Assembly: GCA_951230915.1 (NCBI GenBank) | Contig: OX579636.1 | Span: 41,419,912 to 41,483,911, forward strand | DNA from: Antitrichia curtipendula | Lineage: Eukaryota; Streptophyta; Bryopsida; Hypnales; Leucodontaceae | Direction of reading: 5' to 3' | DNA: 64,000 nucleotides | In this document: positions 34,960 through 47,196 of the stretch, one piece after another | How positions within the stretch are numbered: the first letter of the stretch is position 1 | Layout of the letters: every line of letters starts with the position of its first letter | The notes under the pieces: generated by a model | Told to the model about the DNA's origin: nothing | The model's database searches: none | Seen by the model: only the letters and a program-made list of their open reading frames with translations | Program-made: the position numbers and the translations under genes

Positions 34960-36679
34960 TGTCAGGCCACTTCAAATGTATGATTAAGTTAGAGACACAA
35001 AAAGCGGATGATTCGACTTCTTTCCTTTACACCAGATGCTCATTCTAGCTCAAGCCCTGCTCTGACTTGCAGTTTCTGGGCCCATGCTAGCTTCTTAGGG
35101 TTCAGTTGTGGTAGCACGTTGACATGCTCGCTCGCTCACTCACTCGACCATTTGGCTCGAGAAGGTTGAATGTATTATGAAGGTGCTGATCTTCATGTGA
35201 TGGTTATCACAGTTGGCTGTACAGCAGTTGCCAGTGGCATCAAACATAATTGAGAGAGTACTTGTCAATTTTGTTCTGGAATTATAGTTCTTCTCGGAAT
35301 AGATTATTGGATTGAACCTGGACTGAATTAAGTTTTATAGTCATCGAAGTCTTCGATTATTTGGTCGATTGATTTGAGTGTCATATGCTGCTGGTTGAAT
35401 TGAACCTAATACATTTTTGTGTTTGAGATAAATATTCTGGTCTGTATACCAGTATCAAGAAGCAATCAGAAGGTGACTGGTGAAGTTGATGTGGTTCACA
35501 CAGATCTGCTTTACAAGTGATGCAGTCTCACTGCCAATTAGTTCTAAAGTATGTACACCTAAACGTGATTAAAGATTCATCTCAGGCATGGTGCTCTTCA
35601 TTAGACTGATTGGAATAGGATTTTAATGCAAGTTAACTTGCATTTTCTGAACATCTTATGAATAACTATGAACTTTCAAAGTGCTGATCACAGATGAATC
35701 CAAATTCAACCCTACAGTCTCATGTTGGCTCTCATGTTCTATGTTCTCAGGTTGCTCTCATGTTCAGATTGTGAAAACTTTAGGGTTTCTTTTGGTTAAG
35801 GTTTGCAATTGTCTGAATAAGCACTTCAGCATAGTTCCTATTAAGTTGTCCAAGTCCGAATAAGCATTTGCGTATTAAGTTCAATTTTTTGTTGGTTATT
35901 TTTGGGAATTACATGGGGAGTCCTGACTCTCTTAGCATGCATTTTTTGGACACAGTATGACTAAACTATGAATTTTTGAAGTGCTGAACACAGGTGTAAT
36001 CAAAATTCACCCTTGGCTCTCATGAATTTTATGCATGAATGTTTTGGGGTCAGTTTTGTAAACAGGTCACAATTAGTTGTACTTACCTTACTGGAGCCAA
36101 TCCACCAAAGCAAATCTCTCTCAAGTATACAGCACGGATTCTCGGTTGTCTTGAAGACAATGAACTCTTTCTTTCCTGACAAAGAGACATCTAAAGAGAA
36201 GGACCGATGTCTGCAACACTTATGTACAAGGCCGACTGTGGTAGGTCCGAAACAAGAATGGATTTGGTGCTCACAAAATCTTTTAGAAAGCAAGAGGCAA
36301 AATTCACTACAGACGTGTCTGAAGAAAGCACCAGATATGTCTGCAGTTTCTACTAGATTGGAATACTGGGGTCATTGAAAATCAATTCCCAGCTTCAAAA
36401 TTGTAAGAAACAGAATGTCTGCCTGAATGTCTTTCATGAGCGCTCATCATCTACTTCATTTGCATCTCGCTTTGTAGAGTGTTAAAATTGCCGGTAGACT
36501 TCGCACTTATGTGATAACTCACTTGTGTATATGAGCTGACTTCCCGTAACCCTTACGTTGTTGATGGAACATACCCTTGATGCTTGGTCGAAGAAAACAG
36601 CGTCTCGCGACGCCGTGGCAGAATTTTTTTCTTTGGATTTGATTTGAAAGTAGGACTTGTTTTGTGGATGCGCGATTGG
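34960..36679. other. 3' flank of the ERD2-like gene; small local duplication
   Basis: No gene is supported. Two stretches near 35,665-35,760 and 35,965-36,030 share the phrase aagtgctgaacacaggtg and a nearby ggctctcatg, a diverged duplication about 300 bp apart. Confidence 0.4.
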
Positions 36680-37018
36680 CTAACTGCTTCTTGAGAATGT
36701 TCGTCGAAGTGCCACTGTGCGTGCATTCTTAACAATGGAGGACAAGGTCTGGAACATCGATTGCGCAATGGCGGCCCTCACCTGCCCTCGTCTTGGACCT
36801 GCAGGCCTTCGTGGTGCTGGCGGCAGCTGACGGCGCTTGATCGCAGGCCTTCTCTCGTTAATTCTCTCGTTAAATGCAACGAGGTCCCGTGCAATGTGCC
36901 CGGTTCGCACCTCCACGTCTCGCACTCGCACTGCAGGCGCTGTTCTTGGTCTTTCAAACCCTCGCAATGCAACGCTCTCTGACATTCTCCGCTCCATCTG
37001 TGATCTACTTCTTACCAA
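36680..37018 (-). CDS. Small basic protein family, diverged long member (copy A)
   Basis: 112 aa. The C-terminal 45 residues carry the family core in the form GPRRGQVRAAIAQSMFQTL followed by SSIVKNAR and end in TFSRSS. The N-terminal 65 residues (MVRSRSQMERR..) are unique, Arg-rich and include Glu/Asp, unlike the compact copies. An internal Met (MERRMSES) could be the true start. Its flanks do not match the duplicated blocks further right, so it may be the older, single-copy form. I do not recognise the family. Function unknown. Confidence 0.5.
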   Translation of the reverse strand: MVRSRSQMERRMSESVALRGFERPRTAPAVRVRDVEVRTGHIARDLVAFNERINERRPAIKRRQLPPAPRRPAGPRRGQVRAAIAQSMFQTLSSIVKNARTVALRRTFSRSS

Positions 37019-38868
37019 ATTGCGGTAACTGAATCACAACTCCCTGCAGAAATAATTTCGAAATGCGAAAGTTGCTCCGAATGCGTGAACACCGCCTACC
37101 GCCATGGCCTTTCACGACACACTCGAATGACTTGGTGACGATTCGGTCGAAAGCTTGAGCAGCAAGCGCCCGCTCTCGTCAAGTTCAGTTTCTCTGTTCC
37201 AATGATCTCACAATTAAGTATGTTCCGGGGTTCGTTAAGGTCTGAAGAGATTCGTACCTCCTCCCATCTCCCTTCAAGAAAACCCAATAGACTTCTCCTC
37301 TCTCCTCCTAAATTGTCGTAGAAGTCAACAAAATAGTATTGAGAAATGATATTCTGGCATAATACAATTTCGTCAAGCTTACATTTCAGCGACGTTTCGA
37401 AATTATTTATTCCTCGGATGTTGCGACTCATATACTACGAAAATAAGCTGTTGACGCATGAAAGCTGTGCGTAAGCAAAGCTTGGGCCGCACTCTGGGGT
37501 GGACATTAAACCGTGAGAATTATTCAAGTGGGACCAGCAATCAGTGGCTGCGCCAGCACTTCGCGTTTCTGTCAACTTAAATAAGTTTCAAGTCTACCCC
37601 AAACGTGACCTAATCACTTGACTCCCACTGCCCAATTAAAATGCAACCTGGTTGCATCTTTTTGTCAATGTGATCTCCCATGTCCTTGCAAGGTGGACCA
37701 TGCTCACGAACATGGCTGCGACTCGGAAAGCGAGCTTCAAGGTAGCGTTCACACTCATAAAAATTCCATTCTCCTTACTGTCCAATTTGACTTCAACCTT
37801 GGTGATAAATTTGAGGATTGGCGCATTTTCCTCGGAAAATGTGGAGGGAAGCACTTCGGTAGACATGAAAGCGAGATGCGATTGTTATCTCTCTGTCAAA
37901 TTCCTAGAATATGAACGTTTGAAAATCCCGTCAGTCCCGTCAAAGCAATAGACCTAGTTGTCGCGCATATCTTCTGTAAGGTAACTACATCTATTACACC
38001 TATTACAGACACCTCCAACATTTGCTGACCTAATTGCGACACAAGCATCTAAGAGAATTATTTACCTTAATTCTGAAATTGTGTTTTCGTCATATTCTGG
38101 TCACAATGAGGTCAGCGTCACAATTAGGAACTCCTACCTTATGCATTAGCGTTCTGCTATAACTTGTAGTGCACGACAAGTTCACCAATTATCAATGAAC
38201 CTGCACCAAGTGATGGTACGACTCGAAACTAGGATGGAATCATCGTACGTATGCCTACAACTGTCAGTGAACAGTGAGTGTCAGGTCTCGTCAGCTCGCG
38301 AGAACGAGCACCGGAAGCTTCACGAAGGTACAAAGAACAGGGTAAGAAAATTCAGTGTGTAGCTCTGAATAACAGAAGTCAACAGCTGTATTAATCTTCT
38401 TCAAATATGCTACTCATACATATCATTCAAAGAACAATTCTACAGTACATCTAGTGTCAGTGCCAGCAAACTGATCATCACGTTCGAGAGGATTAGTTTG
38501 ACTTTTACCGGCCGCTGCAAGCATCGAGTTCAAGACGTGAACGCTTTCTGCAAGCATCGTACAGTAAATGAGTTACGGCAAATGCATGGTTAGTTAGAGC
38601 GAAGGTGCGGAAGAAGCTCGATAGGAACGATAGCGTCCACGTTTTAGAAATGGCATCGAACGCCTCCATTGAAATTCCATTTCAACTTAATCTATTTAAG
38701 AGGCTTCTCGCAGCAGTCTTGCCATAGGGATTCTTTGCACTCCACAATAGTCCCCCGCAGTTTAAGTTTCAACTTGAAATTTTACTAGAATTTGGATTTT
38801 TTTTTCAGCTCATTGGAGACCAAAACATCAAAGCAACGGAGGTAGGAGGGGTTTTCGTGAGCAGCGCA
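37019..38868. other. Intergenic, no gene supported
   Basis: Short overlapping ORFs near 37,620-37,950 have no recognisable motifs and lie on both strands. Confidence 0.4.
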
Positions 38869-39012
38869 ATGGACAGGCCGCGAATGCGAGTCAGGCGAGG
38901 TCAAGTGAAAGCGGCTATTATTCGCTCTGTGCTGAACGCACTGATGTCGATATTCCATAGAATTCGTTCTGAAGCGTCTCGTCGATTTGTTTCCTTTCAT
39001 AAGCTGAGCTGA
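38869..39012 (+). CDS. Small basic protein family, short plus-strand member (copy B)
   Basis: 47 aa starting MDRPRMRVRRGQVKAAI and ending FVSFHKLS. The core VRRGQVKAAIIRS aligns with the other copies, as does the following hydrophobic stretch (VLNALMSIF) and the RIRS box. It lacks the N-terminal MAA.. segment and the Ser-rich tail. It carries two acidic residues (D2 and one E). The frame is open upstream for about 20 codons but has no better Met. It may be a diverged functional copy or a fading one. Confidence 0.5.
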   Translation: MDRPRMRVRRGQVKAAIIRSVLNALMSIFHRIRSEASRRFVSFHKLS

Positions 39013-40254
39013 AGCGGAGGGAATGAGCACTCAGGATAAATCTTACATTAATATGAAGAGATTCATCAGGATCGATAAATTCTTGACTTCTGCCCTCCGG
39101 TGGATTGAATTGCATCGCGAGGTGTTTGCATCCAAAAATCCCGCTGTTGGCTGATATGTACTCATCTTCTGCACCATGCAACGTAGCTGCTTGTGAAGCC
39201 GAAGTGTCCTTCATGCCAAGATGCAGCACGGACATCAGAAGTGTGCATGCTTTGCAGGGTGATGTTGTGATATGGCCGAGGATTAAAGCACCCGCATTCA
39301 CAAACGTCAAAATTTGCGGCATGATAGCAGGGACAATAGATTAAGCGAACAGTTCAAATCTGTGCAAGCATATAAGAAAATTAGTATCCCTAATGATGGA
39401 GGATGGCACCTCCGAAGGACTTTCATTGCGCTTCGTTCTGTATAGAAAATATTCAGAAAAGATCAAGGAGTAGTGTCTTTATGAAGAAATTTTTGTAGTC
39501 AGGACTTCTGTACAAAGCACCGAATGCAATACAATACTCTTTTGTAATTACCAAACAGGTGTCAAAGAGAATGTTTTATCTCGGCACAAGTTCTCATTGA
39601 TCACTGCTGGATAACATTGCTGTGAATGTGTGCAACACTCGTGATGTTCACGATGTTCCAAGTACAAAATGTTGGACTATTTGGACTAAGCTTGCACTCC
39701 GAGCTTCAGTCCGACTCAGTAATCACCAGCATAGGCAATAATTTCCTGGGTAACAAGAAGAATGTGGAATTGGAATGTGGAATGTGGAATTGGATCCAGT
39801 TCGAATTGGTGCACTCCATAAATCCTAATTCTTATTACATCTTGACTAGAACTGGGCCATTGACATGCCATTTTGGCAATGATCCAAAGTCCTGCGGAAC
39901 CACAAAGCTTCAGGCTGCAATCACACACGGGTACAATTATTGTCTCAAAATTAAGAGCACTTGCGAGATACATCATTGCACGCATTTCCTCGTCCTTTTC
40001 AAACAAATCAAAATTTACGAAGTATTATCTTTCATATCGTACTGTTACATCAAACGCCGCGATGTAATTATTAATTTGTAGGAAAACTGTAGCCCGAAGC
40101 ACGCCAGAACAGAACAGAACTAGAGCAGCAAATGGATCAAGATTTCAAACTCAGACTGGTCAGAATGCAGATCGACAGCAGGCATCCTCATACACCATAC
40201 ACGGCCCTGCGGATCTGAGAAGCAGATAATTCAGAGTAGTCACGCTTAAAATGT
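39013..40254. other. Intergenic, no gene supported
   Basis: ORFs on both strands are short and without motifs. A microduplication of ggaatgtggaat occurs near 39,760-39,790. Confidence 0.4.
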
Positions 40255-40766
40255 AGTCAAGTGAGGAATCAAGTTCTCATTCAATCAGTATTTCAATGTA
40301 ACAAAAAGTGACCGCATACAGTGCAGATCGGGAACATTTGCGCATCCAGAGGCCTCCTCCAGATGCCCCTAGGCTCTATCATTGGATTGCTGTCTTTCTA
40401 CTGTGCAAACTAATTCTTCCTCAGGTCTCTGCTTCTTTAATTCCCTGAAGTGTCTCGACATTAGATTCCTTCACTCTACGGCCGGCAGCAATGCAGCCAT
40501 GGCGTGAAAGTCACCGTACTCCCCGCACCTCAGCCGACACCGTGACACCAGAGCAACGTCCGCGCGGTCGAGTGGAGGCTCCAAACAAGAACTCCTCTTG
40601 TGCATCTCCGACGTCCCCCGATGAAAGCAAGCTTCGAAGGTGCGAGCTCCACATCAGGCCATAGCCGAGCGCTCGGCAAAGGAGGCCATTGCAGAAGCAG
40701 AGTCGCGAAATTCTACAATTGCGAGTACTCGACGCCAGCAGAATTAAACGGCTTCGTCATTCGCAC

Positions 40767-40964
40767 TCAATTGCTGCTGCTCCACGAGAACGATCGCCGA
40801 AGCGACCGACTCGACACGGCGGAGCGGGCGCCCTGCACCACAGAGCTCAGCGACTGCAGCAAGCTGCGAGCGATGGCGGCCTTCACTTGACCCCGCCTGG
40901 GCGCGGCTCTTCGCGGCCTGGCCATGGCGCTAGCTCTGCTGCATACTCCGTGGTGAGCTGCCAT
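40767..40964 (-). CDS. Small basic protein family, subfamily 1 (copy C)
   Basis: 65 aa from the ATG at 40,964 (MAAHHGVCSRASAMARPRRA). I chose this start because the MAA.. N-terminus is shared by copies C, D, E, F, G, H and I, while sequence further upstream diverges. Then come the core APRRGQVKAAIARS, a hydrophobic LLQSLSSVVQGARS segment and a Ser/Arg tail ending FSWSSSN. It has about 12 Arg/Lys and no Asp/Glu. The composition resembles organelle transit peptides or cationic membrane-active peptides, but that is only composition. A TATA box lies 160 bp upstream. Function unknown. Confidence 0.6.
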   Translation of the reverse strand: MAAHHGVCSRASAMARPRRAAPRRGQVKAAIARSLLQSLSSVVQGARSAVSSRSLRRSFSWSSSN

Positions 40965-41125
40965 CTCGAACAACAACAATCTCTGCAGGCTGCAATCAAC
41001 AAACACAGCGAGATGGAATGCCACAACAGACTAGTATCACTCAAAGGCGAGAGAACTCCGTCAGAGCAGGATTGCGAACGGAAACTGCTGCGATGAGAAA
41101 TAGTTAAACTTACCGGCATTGAGGG

Positions 41126-41133
41126 CTATATAG
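41126..41133 (-). promoter_or_regulatory. TATA box of copy C (CTATATAG)
   Basis: It lies about 165 bp upstream of the copy C ATG, in the same place as TATA boxes of copies D and H. Confidence 0.55.
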
Positions 41134-41400
41134 CGCACTGAAGGGAGAACCGGATAAGCAGAGAATTCGGTCAAGAAGCTTGGGCTGCAAGCTGCTTCGG
41201 GAGACTGGGCTGACTGGCGCCTTCGCTGACGCTTTCGCAGTAGTGCCAACTGGCCCTGGCACCAAGGATGGGTGACGATCGTGACGTGGATGGTGGTGGC
41301 GGGAGGAGCAGTTATAGTTATCATGGATTTGTAAATTTTCAGTTCCGACAGCTGGCTTCTGGTCAATGATCTGTCTGTGTTTTTATTGTTTTACCGCCAG

Positions 41401-42483
41401 GACATCATTCCCTCCGTCAGAGAGTGTAACTGATGAGGTATCATTCTTCATTATACCGCAGGGGTTTATTTAATGTTTTCTCAAGATCAATGGTAAAAGG
41501 ATCGAGATGTATAAAATTATAAACCACCCGGAGATAAAGCTAGGGGCAGATCGAGACTAAGGTAGGAGCACCCATAAGCGTCAATTTAAGCAATAGTTGG
41601 AGGCAAATTTTTCTAGAAAAAATATTCATTCAATATTAGGAATTGAAAGTCATGAATTTTCAAAAAAACAAAAAGGGAATAAGGCATCTAATTTCTTCAA
41701 ATTTTCAAAGTAGAACTCCCTAGGGCACCCGAAATCACATTGTAATAAATCTGCCTTGATTCAAGTGCCCAAATCTTTAAATATCATAGTCCACCAACCA
41801 CAATTAAGCACAATTTAAGGGCACTCTACAGTCCAAGCATAGGAACATTCACGCTTATGGATGTTGCTACCTTATTATCACAAAGAAATCAAACCATCTT
41901 AACTTAAGTTTTTCTTTGCTCGTTTTACACTTGATTAAAAAAAATCCCCATACAATGTATCCATACTCCTTCAGACAAGACCAAATGTACTATAATTTGC
42001 CTTTGCTAAACACCATCATTACCTATTAACCTTTGAATGACAAGCTCGTCACCGTGAAAATCATAGGTTTTGATATAGTATGAATTATTGGCTTAAAATA
42101 ATGCAAAAGTATTCATTGGAAATCAAACTATTGTAGATGACCTTCGCTTTTCATACAAAATTTGGAAGATGAATAGTTGTATTGTTGTCCTACATAGAGA
42201 GATTCTTTGCCATTCATCAACGTCCTTAGCATTGTTTATGGGTTAAACACATATTCATTTCTTGAGATCCACAATGTCCATGATGTGAGCCCTCTAATAT
42301 TTTACCTTCTTTGTGCATCATGCCTCAAAACACTTTCTAAAAGATGTTACTCAAAGTATTAATTTTTTTGAAACCTTTTTCGAATTAGCCAAGAATTTCC
42401 TATTCTATGCAAATGGCTACAATTTACACAATCCTTACCTAATGCCCAAATGTCGTTTCAAAATCTAAGGACAACTTTACCTC
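41401..42483. other. AT-rich intergenic stretch, nothing recognised
   Basis: No gene or clear repeat found. Confidence 0.45.
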
Positions 42484-43637
42484 CTACAATCCTATTGGCC
42501 CTACGGGGGCCAAAATGCGACTTTGGGTAGGCTCATATGGTCTCAATATTCATCATAATTTACTAAAACTTTTTGTTAAGCTAGAAAAACACATAAGCTT
42601 CTTGGGAATATAATTTTTATTTCAATCAGCGCCCGGAAGTAAAAGTTATTGTACAAAAAGCCAAAAATAGAGGTCAGTGGGTAGCCCCCCCCAAATTTTA
42701 AGAAGCCAAAAAAATAACAATAATATTTTTTTCCTAACACATTACTCCCTCCGTCCCAAAATGTTCTTCCTGTTGGCCTTCATTTTTTGTCCCAAAATGA
42801 TCTTCCTGTTGTACTTTGTGAACTACAAATTGGTCAAATTTAACTTTTGGTTGTTCTCTAGGACTAACAAAACAATTCCAAGCGATAGTTCCCCCTTCAT
42901 CTATGCAATCACTAATCAAAAGACAAATAAAATGGTTGAAGGGGTCAATCAACACTTTTTGTTTTTATTTTTTGCATCTCTTTGAATATTATCTAATTGA
43001 AAGAGATGAAGGTTTTGGGAGGCAAAATATAGGTCCACATATGGTCTTTGACTTATACTAACTACCCACAAAATGACGACCTCACACTCAATAATTAAAT
43101 AACCACTGGTGTTCCTTGAAAATACCCCAAAAATTTCACTTTTCAATAATCCAAAACTACACTTTAAAAAGGGCTTCAAAACTCAAAGTTTCAAGGGCAA
43201 TAAGAGTGCACCAAACTCCATATGTCGTGCAAAACAGGCTTTAAAAATGTTATTTTTAGTCTTAATCCGGAACATTTTGTCTAACAAGAAGATCATTTTG
43301 GGACGGAGGGAGTATATTTTTGTCTACATGTAAAACTTTGAATCATTCTATTTGAACTAGTGACGAGAAAGTCATGGACGACCTTGCTTTTTCGGGCAAT
43401 CTAAAGATGTTCTTGAAAAAACTTTCTTGTCCAACTTGGAATGCTAATATCTTCCAATCCGTACGGTCAAATTTGATGAATTTTTTACCACATGATCTCG
43501 GGCAAGTGAAGTACAAGATCCAACGGTTAGATTCTTAAAAAAATGTTTTTTTTCTTCTTTCTTGGGTGAATGCATCAGAAATGGCAGTTTTGAGTGTTTT
43601 TTGACAGAAAAATGGCCTTGGGATTTTAGTGGTTAAA
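42484..43637 (-). repeat. Dispersed repeat, copy 3, split by a Stowaway element
   Basis: It aligns by eye with 58,990-59,512 through ccaaaatgcgactttgg, ctcatatggtctcaatattc, atgctaatatcttccaatcc and others. Its right end is gccttgggattttagtggtt plus aa, the reverse of the TTAACCCCTAAAGTCCC start. Its left end also contains a ggccctacgggggcc block. Confidence 0.7.
42745..43312. mobile_element. Stowaway-type (Tc1/mariner) non-autonomous element, 568 bp, TA duplication
   Basis: The ends are CTCCCTCCGTCCCAAAATG and its inverse, CATTTTGGGACGGAGGGAG, flanked by TA at 42,743 and 43,313. CTCCCTCCGT is the classic Stowaway terminus in plants. Near the left end the stretch tcccaaaatgntcttcctgt is duplicated. 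It encodes no transposase; its small ORFs are chance. The related repeat at 59,262 shows the uninterrupted site. Confidence 0.9.
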
Positions 43638-45500
43638 TAATGATCTATCATTCAGTCGAAGGTTAGCTGGCACTTCCGGACAGACGTTCAAGGTTCAGAA
43701 TCAGAGACTGAATCGATGTACTCCTGCCACCTTCTGCCACTGACTGGGGCCATCGTACTGAACGTCCAGCCTCCCAAAAAACACGAGAAACTTGCACTCC
43801 CAAGTTTTTGGGTACAGACAGACTCCGAAGTCCAGAACCATCAGTCAGGGATGCATGTGAAGATATTTCCAAGTGCTTTGAGCACGTGCTTGATTGCGTA
43901 TATTTCGCACGAGGAGTTCGAGGAGTTCGAGGAGGTAAGAGCATCATCGTGTTTGCCTTGGAACAGGAACTGTCAAGTGGGTTTGTCACTTACGTTGGCT
44001 TGAATTTGGAGGGACTTGCCTGTACTCCCTCAAACTTGTCAGATGGAGATGATAGATAATTAGTACATTTACAGTGGAGTTGCCCCAAAATGTGCAAAAT
44101 TTGGTTCCAATGGATAGCCATGGTGGTGGCGCTTGGCTCGTCTTCGCCCCCCCCCACCCACTTTGAGGGCCCTCATACGAGCTTGGAATGGGCAATAGTC
44201 GACCAATGGATAGGACACACATCATGGCTTCTCTTTGTCTTTGTATGGTTGCACCAAGCTAGGTCCTTTGCATAAGAATAAAAAAGGCATGTACGTGGGA
44301 TGTTTCTCACTCTGTAGACCTCAACTAATACATTCAAAGGCTCTAATTGCAATGCCTTGGAGGCAAATGGGCTCTTAAATTCACTTTAAAAATGTGTTTA
44401 CAACTTGACATATGAAAATTGTCTAATCAAATTGTATACAATATGGAAATTTTTGGGAATGATCAATTTAGATAGGGTTGAGTGTAGTTGTTTGATTGTC
44501 ATCTAGGTATAAGGATGAAGAAGAAAAGAACAATATTCCTTGAAATAGTTATTTTTAGCACTTAGATATCAAGAAGTGATGTATTAATCCTTTAATGTTA
44601 CAAAGGACTCATAGAGTGCAATAGAAATGAAGAATGCATTTATTCATCATGTGATTGGATCATTTTTTGGTTGACTACATTGGTGATAAGCTTTGCCTTT
44701 TTAGTGCCATATACTTGAAACAAAACCTTATTTGGCAACAAGTCAAAGATGGATTTTTTCACTTTATATGATATTTTGCCAGAGTTTTATAATTCTATTT
44801 GTTCTATATTTGTCACTTTCTCCAAGTAAAATGATAGTTTAAGAAATTATCCAATTTAGTTAATATGCTTGCACCACCAATCATCCATCCAAATTTTCTT
44901 CATTTTCAAAGATCTAAAAGTCCCAAATTACACTCAAAATTGCACACAGAGAGAGAAAAACTCCAACCAGATCACCTGAATTCCCACAATTGGCTCCCAA
45001 GAGAAAGTGAACAAGCGACTCTCAAACAATATACCTTTGCTCTCAAAATTGCATTACAAAAAAGGTACTAAAAACACCCTTGTTCTTACTCTTGAACATA
45101 CACTATCAAGAGAGCTGCAGCTAATCTCTTCGGCAGCTTAGTCTCGTTAGGTAGAAACTAGAATCACCGGAAATCAGCTGAGATATCAGCGGGGGCCACT
45201 CGAATCAAGACGTCGTTAAAAGCATTCGAGTCAGAGCGCGTCATGCACAGAATTTCACATTGATCAATACTTCATTAAGTACCCAACTGCTAAATCTACA
45301 CATTCTCAGTCAATTCTGCGATAACACTTCAGTACACCAGTACTACACACATTGGATTGATTGCAAGATAGGCACAACAGTACAGCACAGTGATGAATCA
45401 AGCAAGCATTTCAAGCATCGTGGGACACATGATAGCCGTTTTTTGCGAAGCACTAACATTGCGCTGAAATCAATCCCGTAACCATGATATTTTCGATTGA
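43638..45500. other. Intergenic, no gene supported
   Basis: Overlapping ORFs on both strands at 43,660-44,060 have no family motif. A 9-bp unit (gaggagttc) is repeated near 43,910-43,935. The rest is AT-rich. Confidence 0.4.
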
Positions 45501-45997
45501 ATTGGACATGACACGATTACAAACAGCCTTGGTGACTTAGTTCAACACTCGATCACACCAAGTTTTTAGCCGAATCAAAACAATGTCGAAAAGGACATTC
45601 TCTACGAAACGTTGCAGCCGAAGTGCAACACACAGATGACCATCATCGTCGAAACAGTAGAGCACCCTCAGAAGGCCCTCCGGACCGCCATCATCAGGTG
45701 CGCCCACGGTCAAATTCTTGAGCTCCACCTCTTGACTAGAAAACTACACTCAGTCTCTTGATCTCACAGACGGTGGCAAAAATTGTAACAAAAATAACTC
45801 AATAGCGAACCCTCACAATAGTTGGAGGATCCCCTCCTCTATGCGCACGCACGACACTGCCGCGACATGACCTCCACAGTGTGATTACTCCATCGGTGTA
45901 TTCCATCATCGGTGATGTCATTGTATGTGCTGCTGCAAAAATTGGCTTGGACGGAAGCATCGCCCAGACGCACCTCCTTTCGATACTGCCACATTAA

Positions 45998-46198
45998 TTA
46001 GCTCCTCAGCAACGAGAACGATGATGATCTTCGCGACAATACAGAGCCCGCCACCGAGCGCGTTCTGTGGAAGACCGAGGCGATGGAGTGTAGCATCGAG
46101 CGAGCTATGGCGGCCTTCACTTGGCCTCGCCTGGGTGCGGGCCGGTACTGCCTGCCCATCCCCCCCAGAGCCAAACTTCCTCGATGCGACGCTGCCAT
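45998..46198 (-). CDS. Small basic protein family, subfamily 2 (copy E)
   Basis: 66 aa from the ATG at 46,198 (MAASHRGSLALGGMGRQ). The core PAPRRGQVKAAIARSMLHSI is followed by ASVFHRTRSVAGSVLSRRSS and a short tail. No acidic residues. The 3' flank (45,540-45,780) matches those of copies F and I, with a gagtgtggaac-like phrase, gaaggccctc and agtctcttgatct. The TATA region at the expected place (about 46,380-46,390) is altered to ttctctaatgaagcg, so expression may be reduced. A G-rich tract, gggggcgaaggggg, lies further upstream at about 46,558-46,590, as in F and G. Confidence 0.6.
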   Translation of the reverse strand: MAASHRGSLALGGMGRQYRPAPRRGQVKAAIARSMLHSIASVFHRTRSVAGSVLSRRSSSFSLLRS

Positions 46199-46965
46199 AG
46201 TAACTACGTCGCCTGCAAATAAAAGAGCTTTGATTCGAACGCTGCTTGCGAGATTGATCAAGAAACAATTCAAGTAGAGCAGATTGCTTGAATTGCGAGA
46301 ACGGAGACGTAGTGCAGTAAGTTGGAGAAGATGTGTGGGGAATTGGTTGAAGAATGACACACTTCGCCGCCGGGGCAGTTCTCTAATGAAGCGATAGCGG
46401 TGAATGCGCCGTGACATTCGGATGAATGTGGTCAAGGCGGTTGCTTGACCATTTTCCTTTTCTTTTCTTGACACAAATGAAAATGCTTGACCAGCCTTTG
46501 CATGGAGGCTTCATCTTCAAGCATCTTTTGGCTCATCGGGAGTAACGCAGAGCAAGTGGGGGCGAAGGGGGCGAAGGGGGCAGTGGGGTCCGCTGCGTCA
46601 GCATTTGACCCGTCCTTCTCCAATCAGAAGTAGTTGGCGGTATACATTGAATCCGTCGGCGCACATGAACCCCATATCCTGAATTCCTGATATAAAGGAG
46701 AGCAGGAGAATGTTTTGTTAAAAGGTAACAATTTGCCATGTGTTTCCATTTCAGTACGCCGTTTTGGGATACTAATCCGCTCCACGTTCACATAACATTG
46801 TATAACCAGTCAATGGTCTTCTCCATGCTGGAAAGATATTATGTTTTGGTAGATGCCTAGGAAGGGACTTATCAATTAATTGGAGTTGGCTGAGGAGCCA
46901 TCAATAAGACAATTTTGTTCATTGCAGGGTCTCTTTTTCAAGTTCAAGATCTCCAAAAAAAGGGA

Positions 46966-47196
46966 CCAGGGAAGATTGACCCCTGTATTGCCCCATCAAA
47001 GGGTAAATGTAAAAATTGCCCCTTATTTTGTGCCGCTTAAATTTTGTATTTCTTCACGCCTTCAAACTAATTTGGGGCCTCTGATTGCAAATATGAATTC
47101 AAAATTTGAAAATTTTATCATGTGCAGCAAATAAAAAATTCGAATGTTTTCTGGAGGGGTAAAACATGGGGCAATACAGGGGTCAATCCTCCCTGG
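46966..47196. mobile_element. MITE, 231 bp, with about 30-bp inverted ends
   Basis: The left end is CCAGGGAAGATTGACCCCTG plus tattgcccca. The right end is its inverse with one mismatch near the tip. Both flanks contain a tccaaa..ggga phrase (about 46,951 and 47,200), possibly a decayed target duplication. No coding capacity. Confidence 0.75.

Larger units (their letters stand above)
40255..41400 (-). repeat. Duplicated block of subfamily 1, carrying copy C
   Basis: The 3' flank of copy C has the phrases tctcattcaatcagt, gtgcagatcgggaacatttg and cctcctccagatgcc, followed by gcagcaatgcagccat. They recur in the same order near 48,960-49,180 (copy D), 55,810-56,035 (copy G) and 60,400-60,600 (copy H). 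The block ends upstream near a TACCGCCA motif at 41,390. Confidence 0.75.

Noticed and set aside
40600..41096. Plus-strand ORFs opposite copy C (and similar ones opposite D, G, H)
   Set aside because: Antisense shadows of the small basic genes without conserved start or motif.
43663..44059. Possible gene with overlapping ORFs on both strands
   Set aside because: No motif, no splice pattern and a local gaggagttc slippage repeat explain the open frames.
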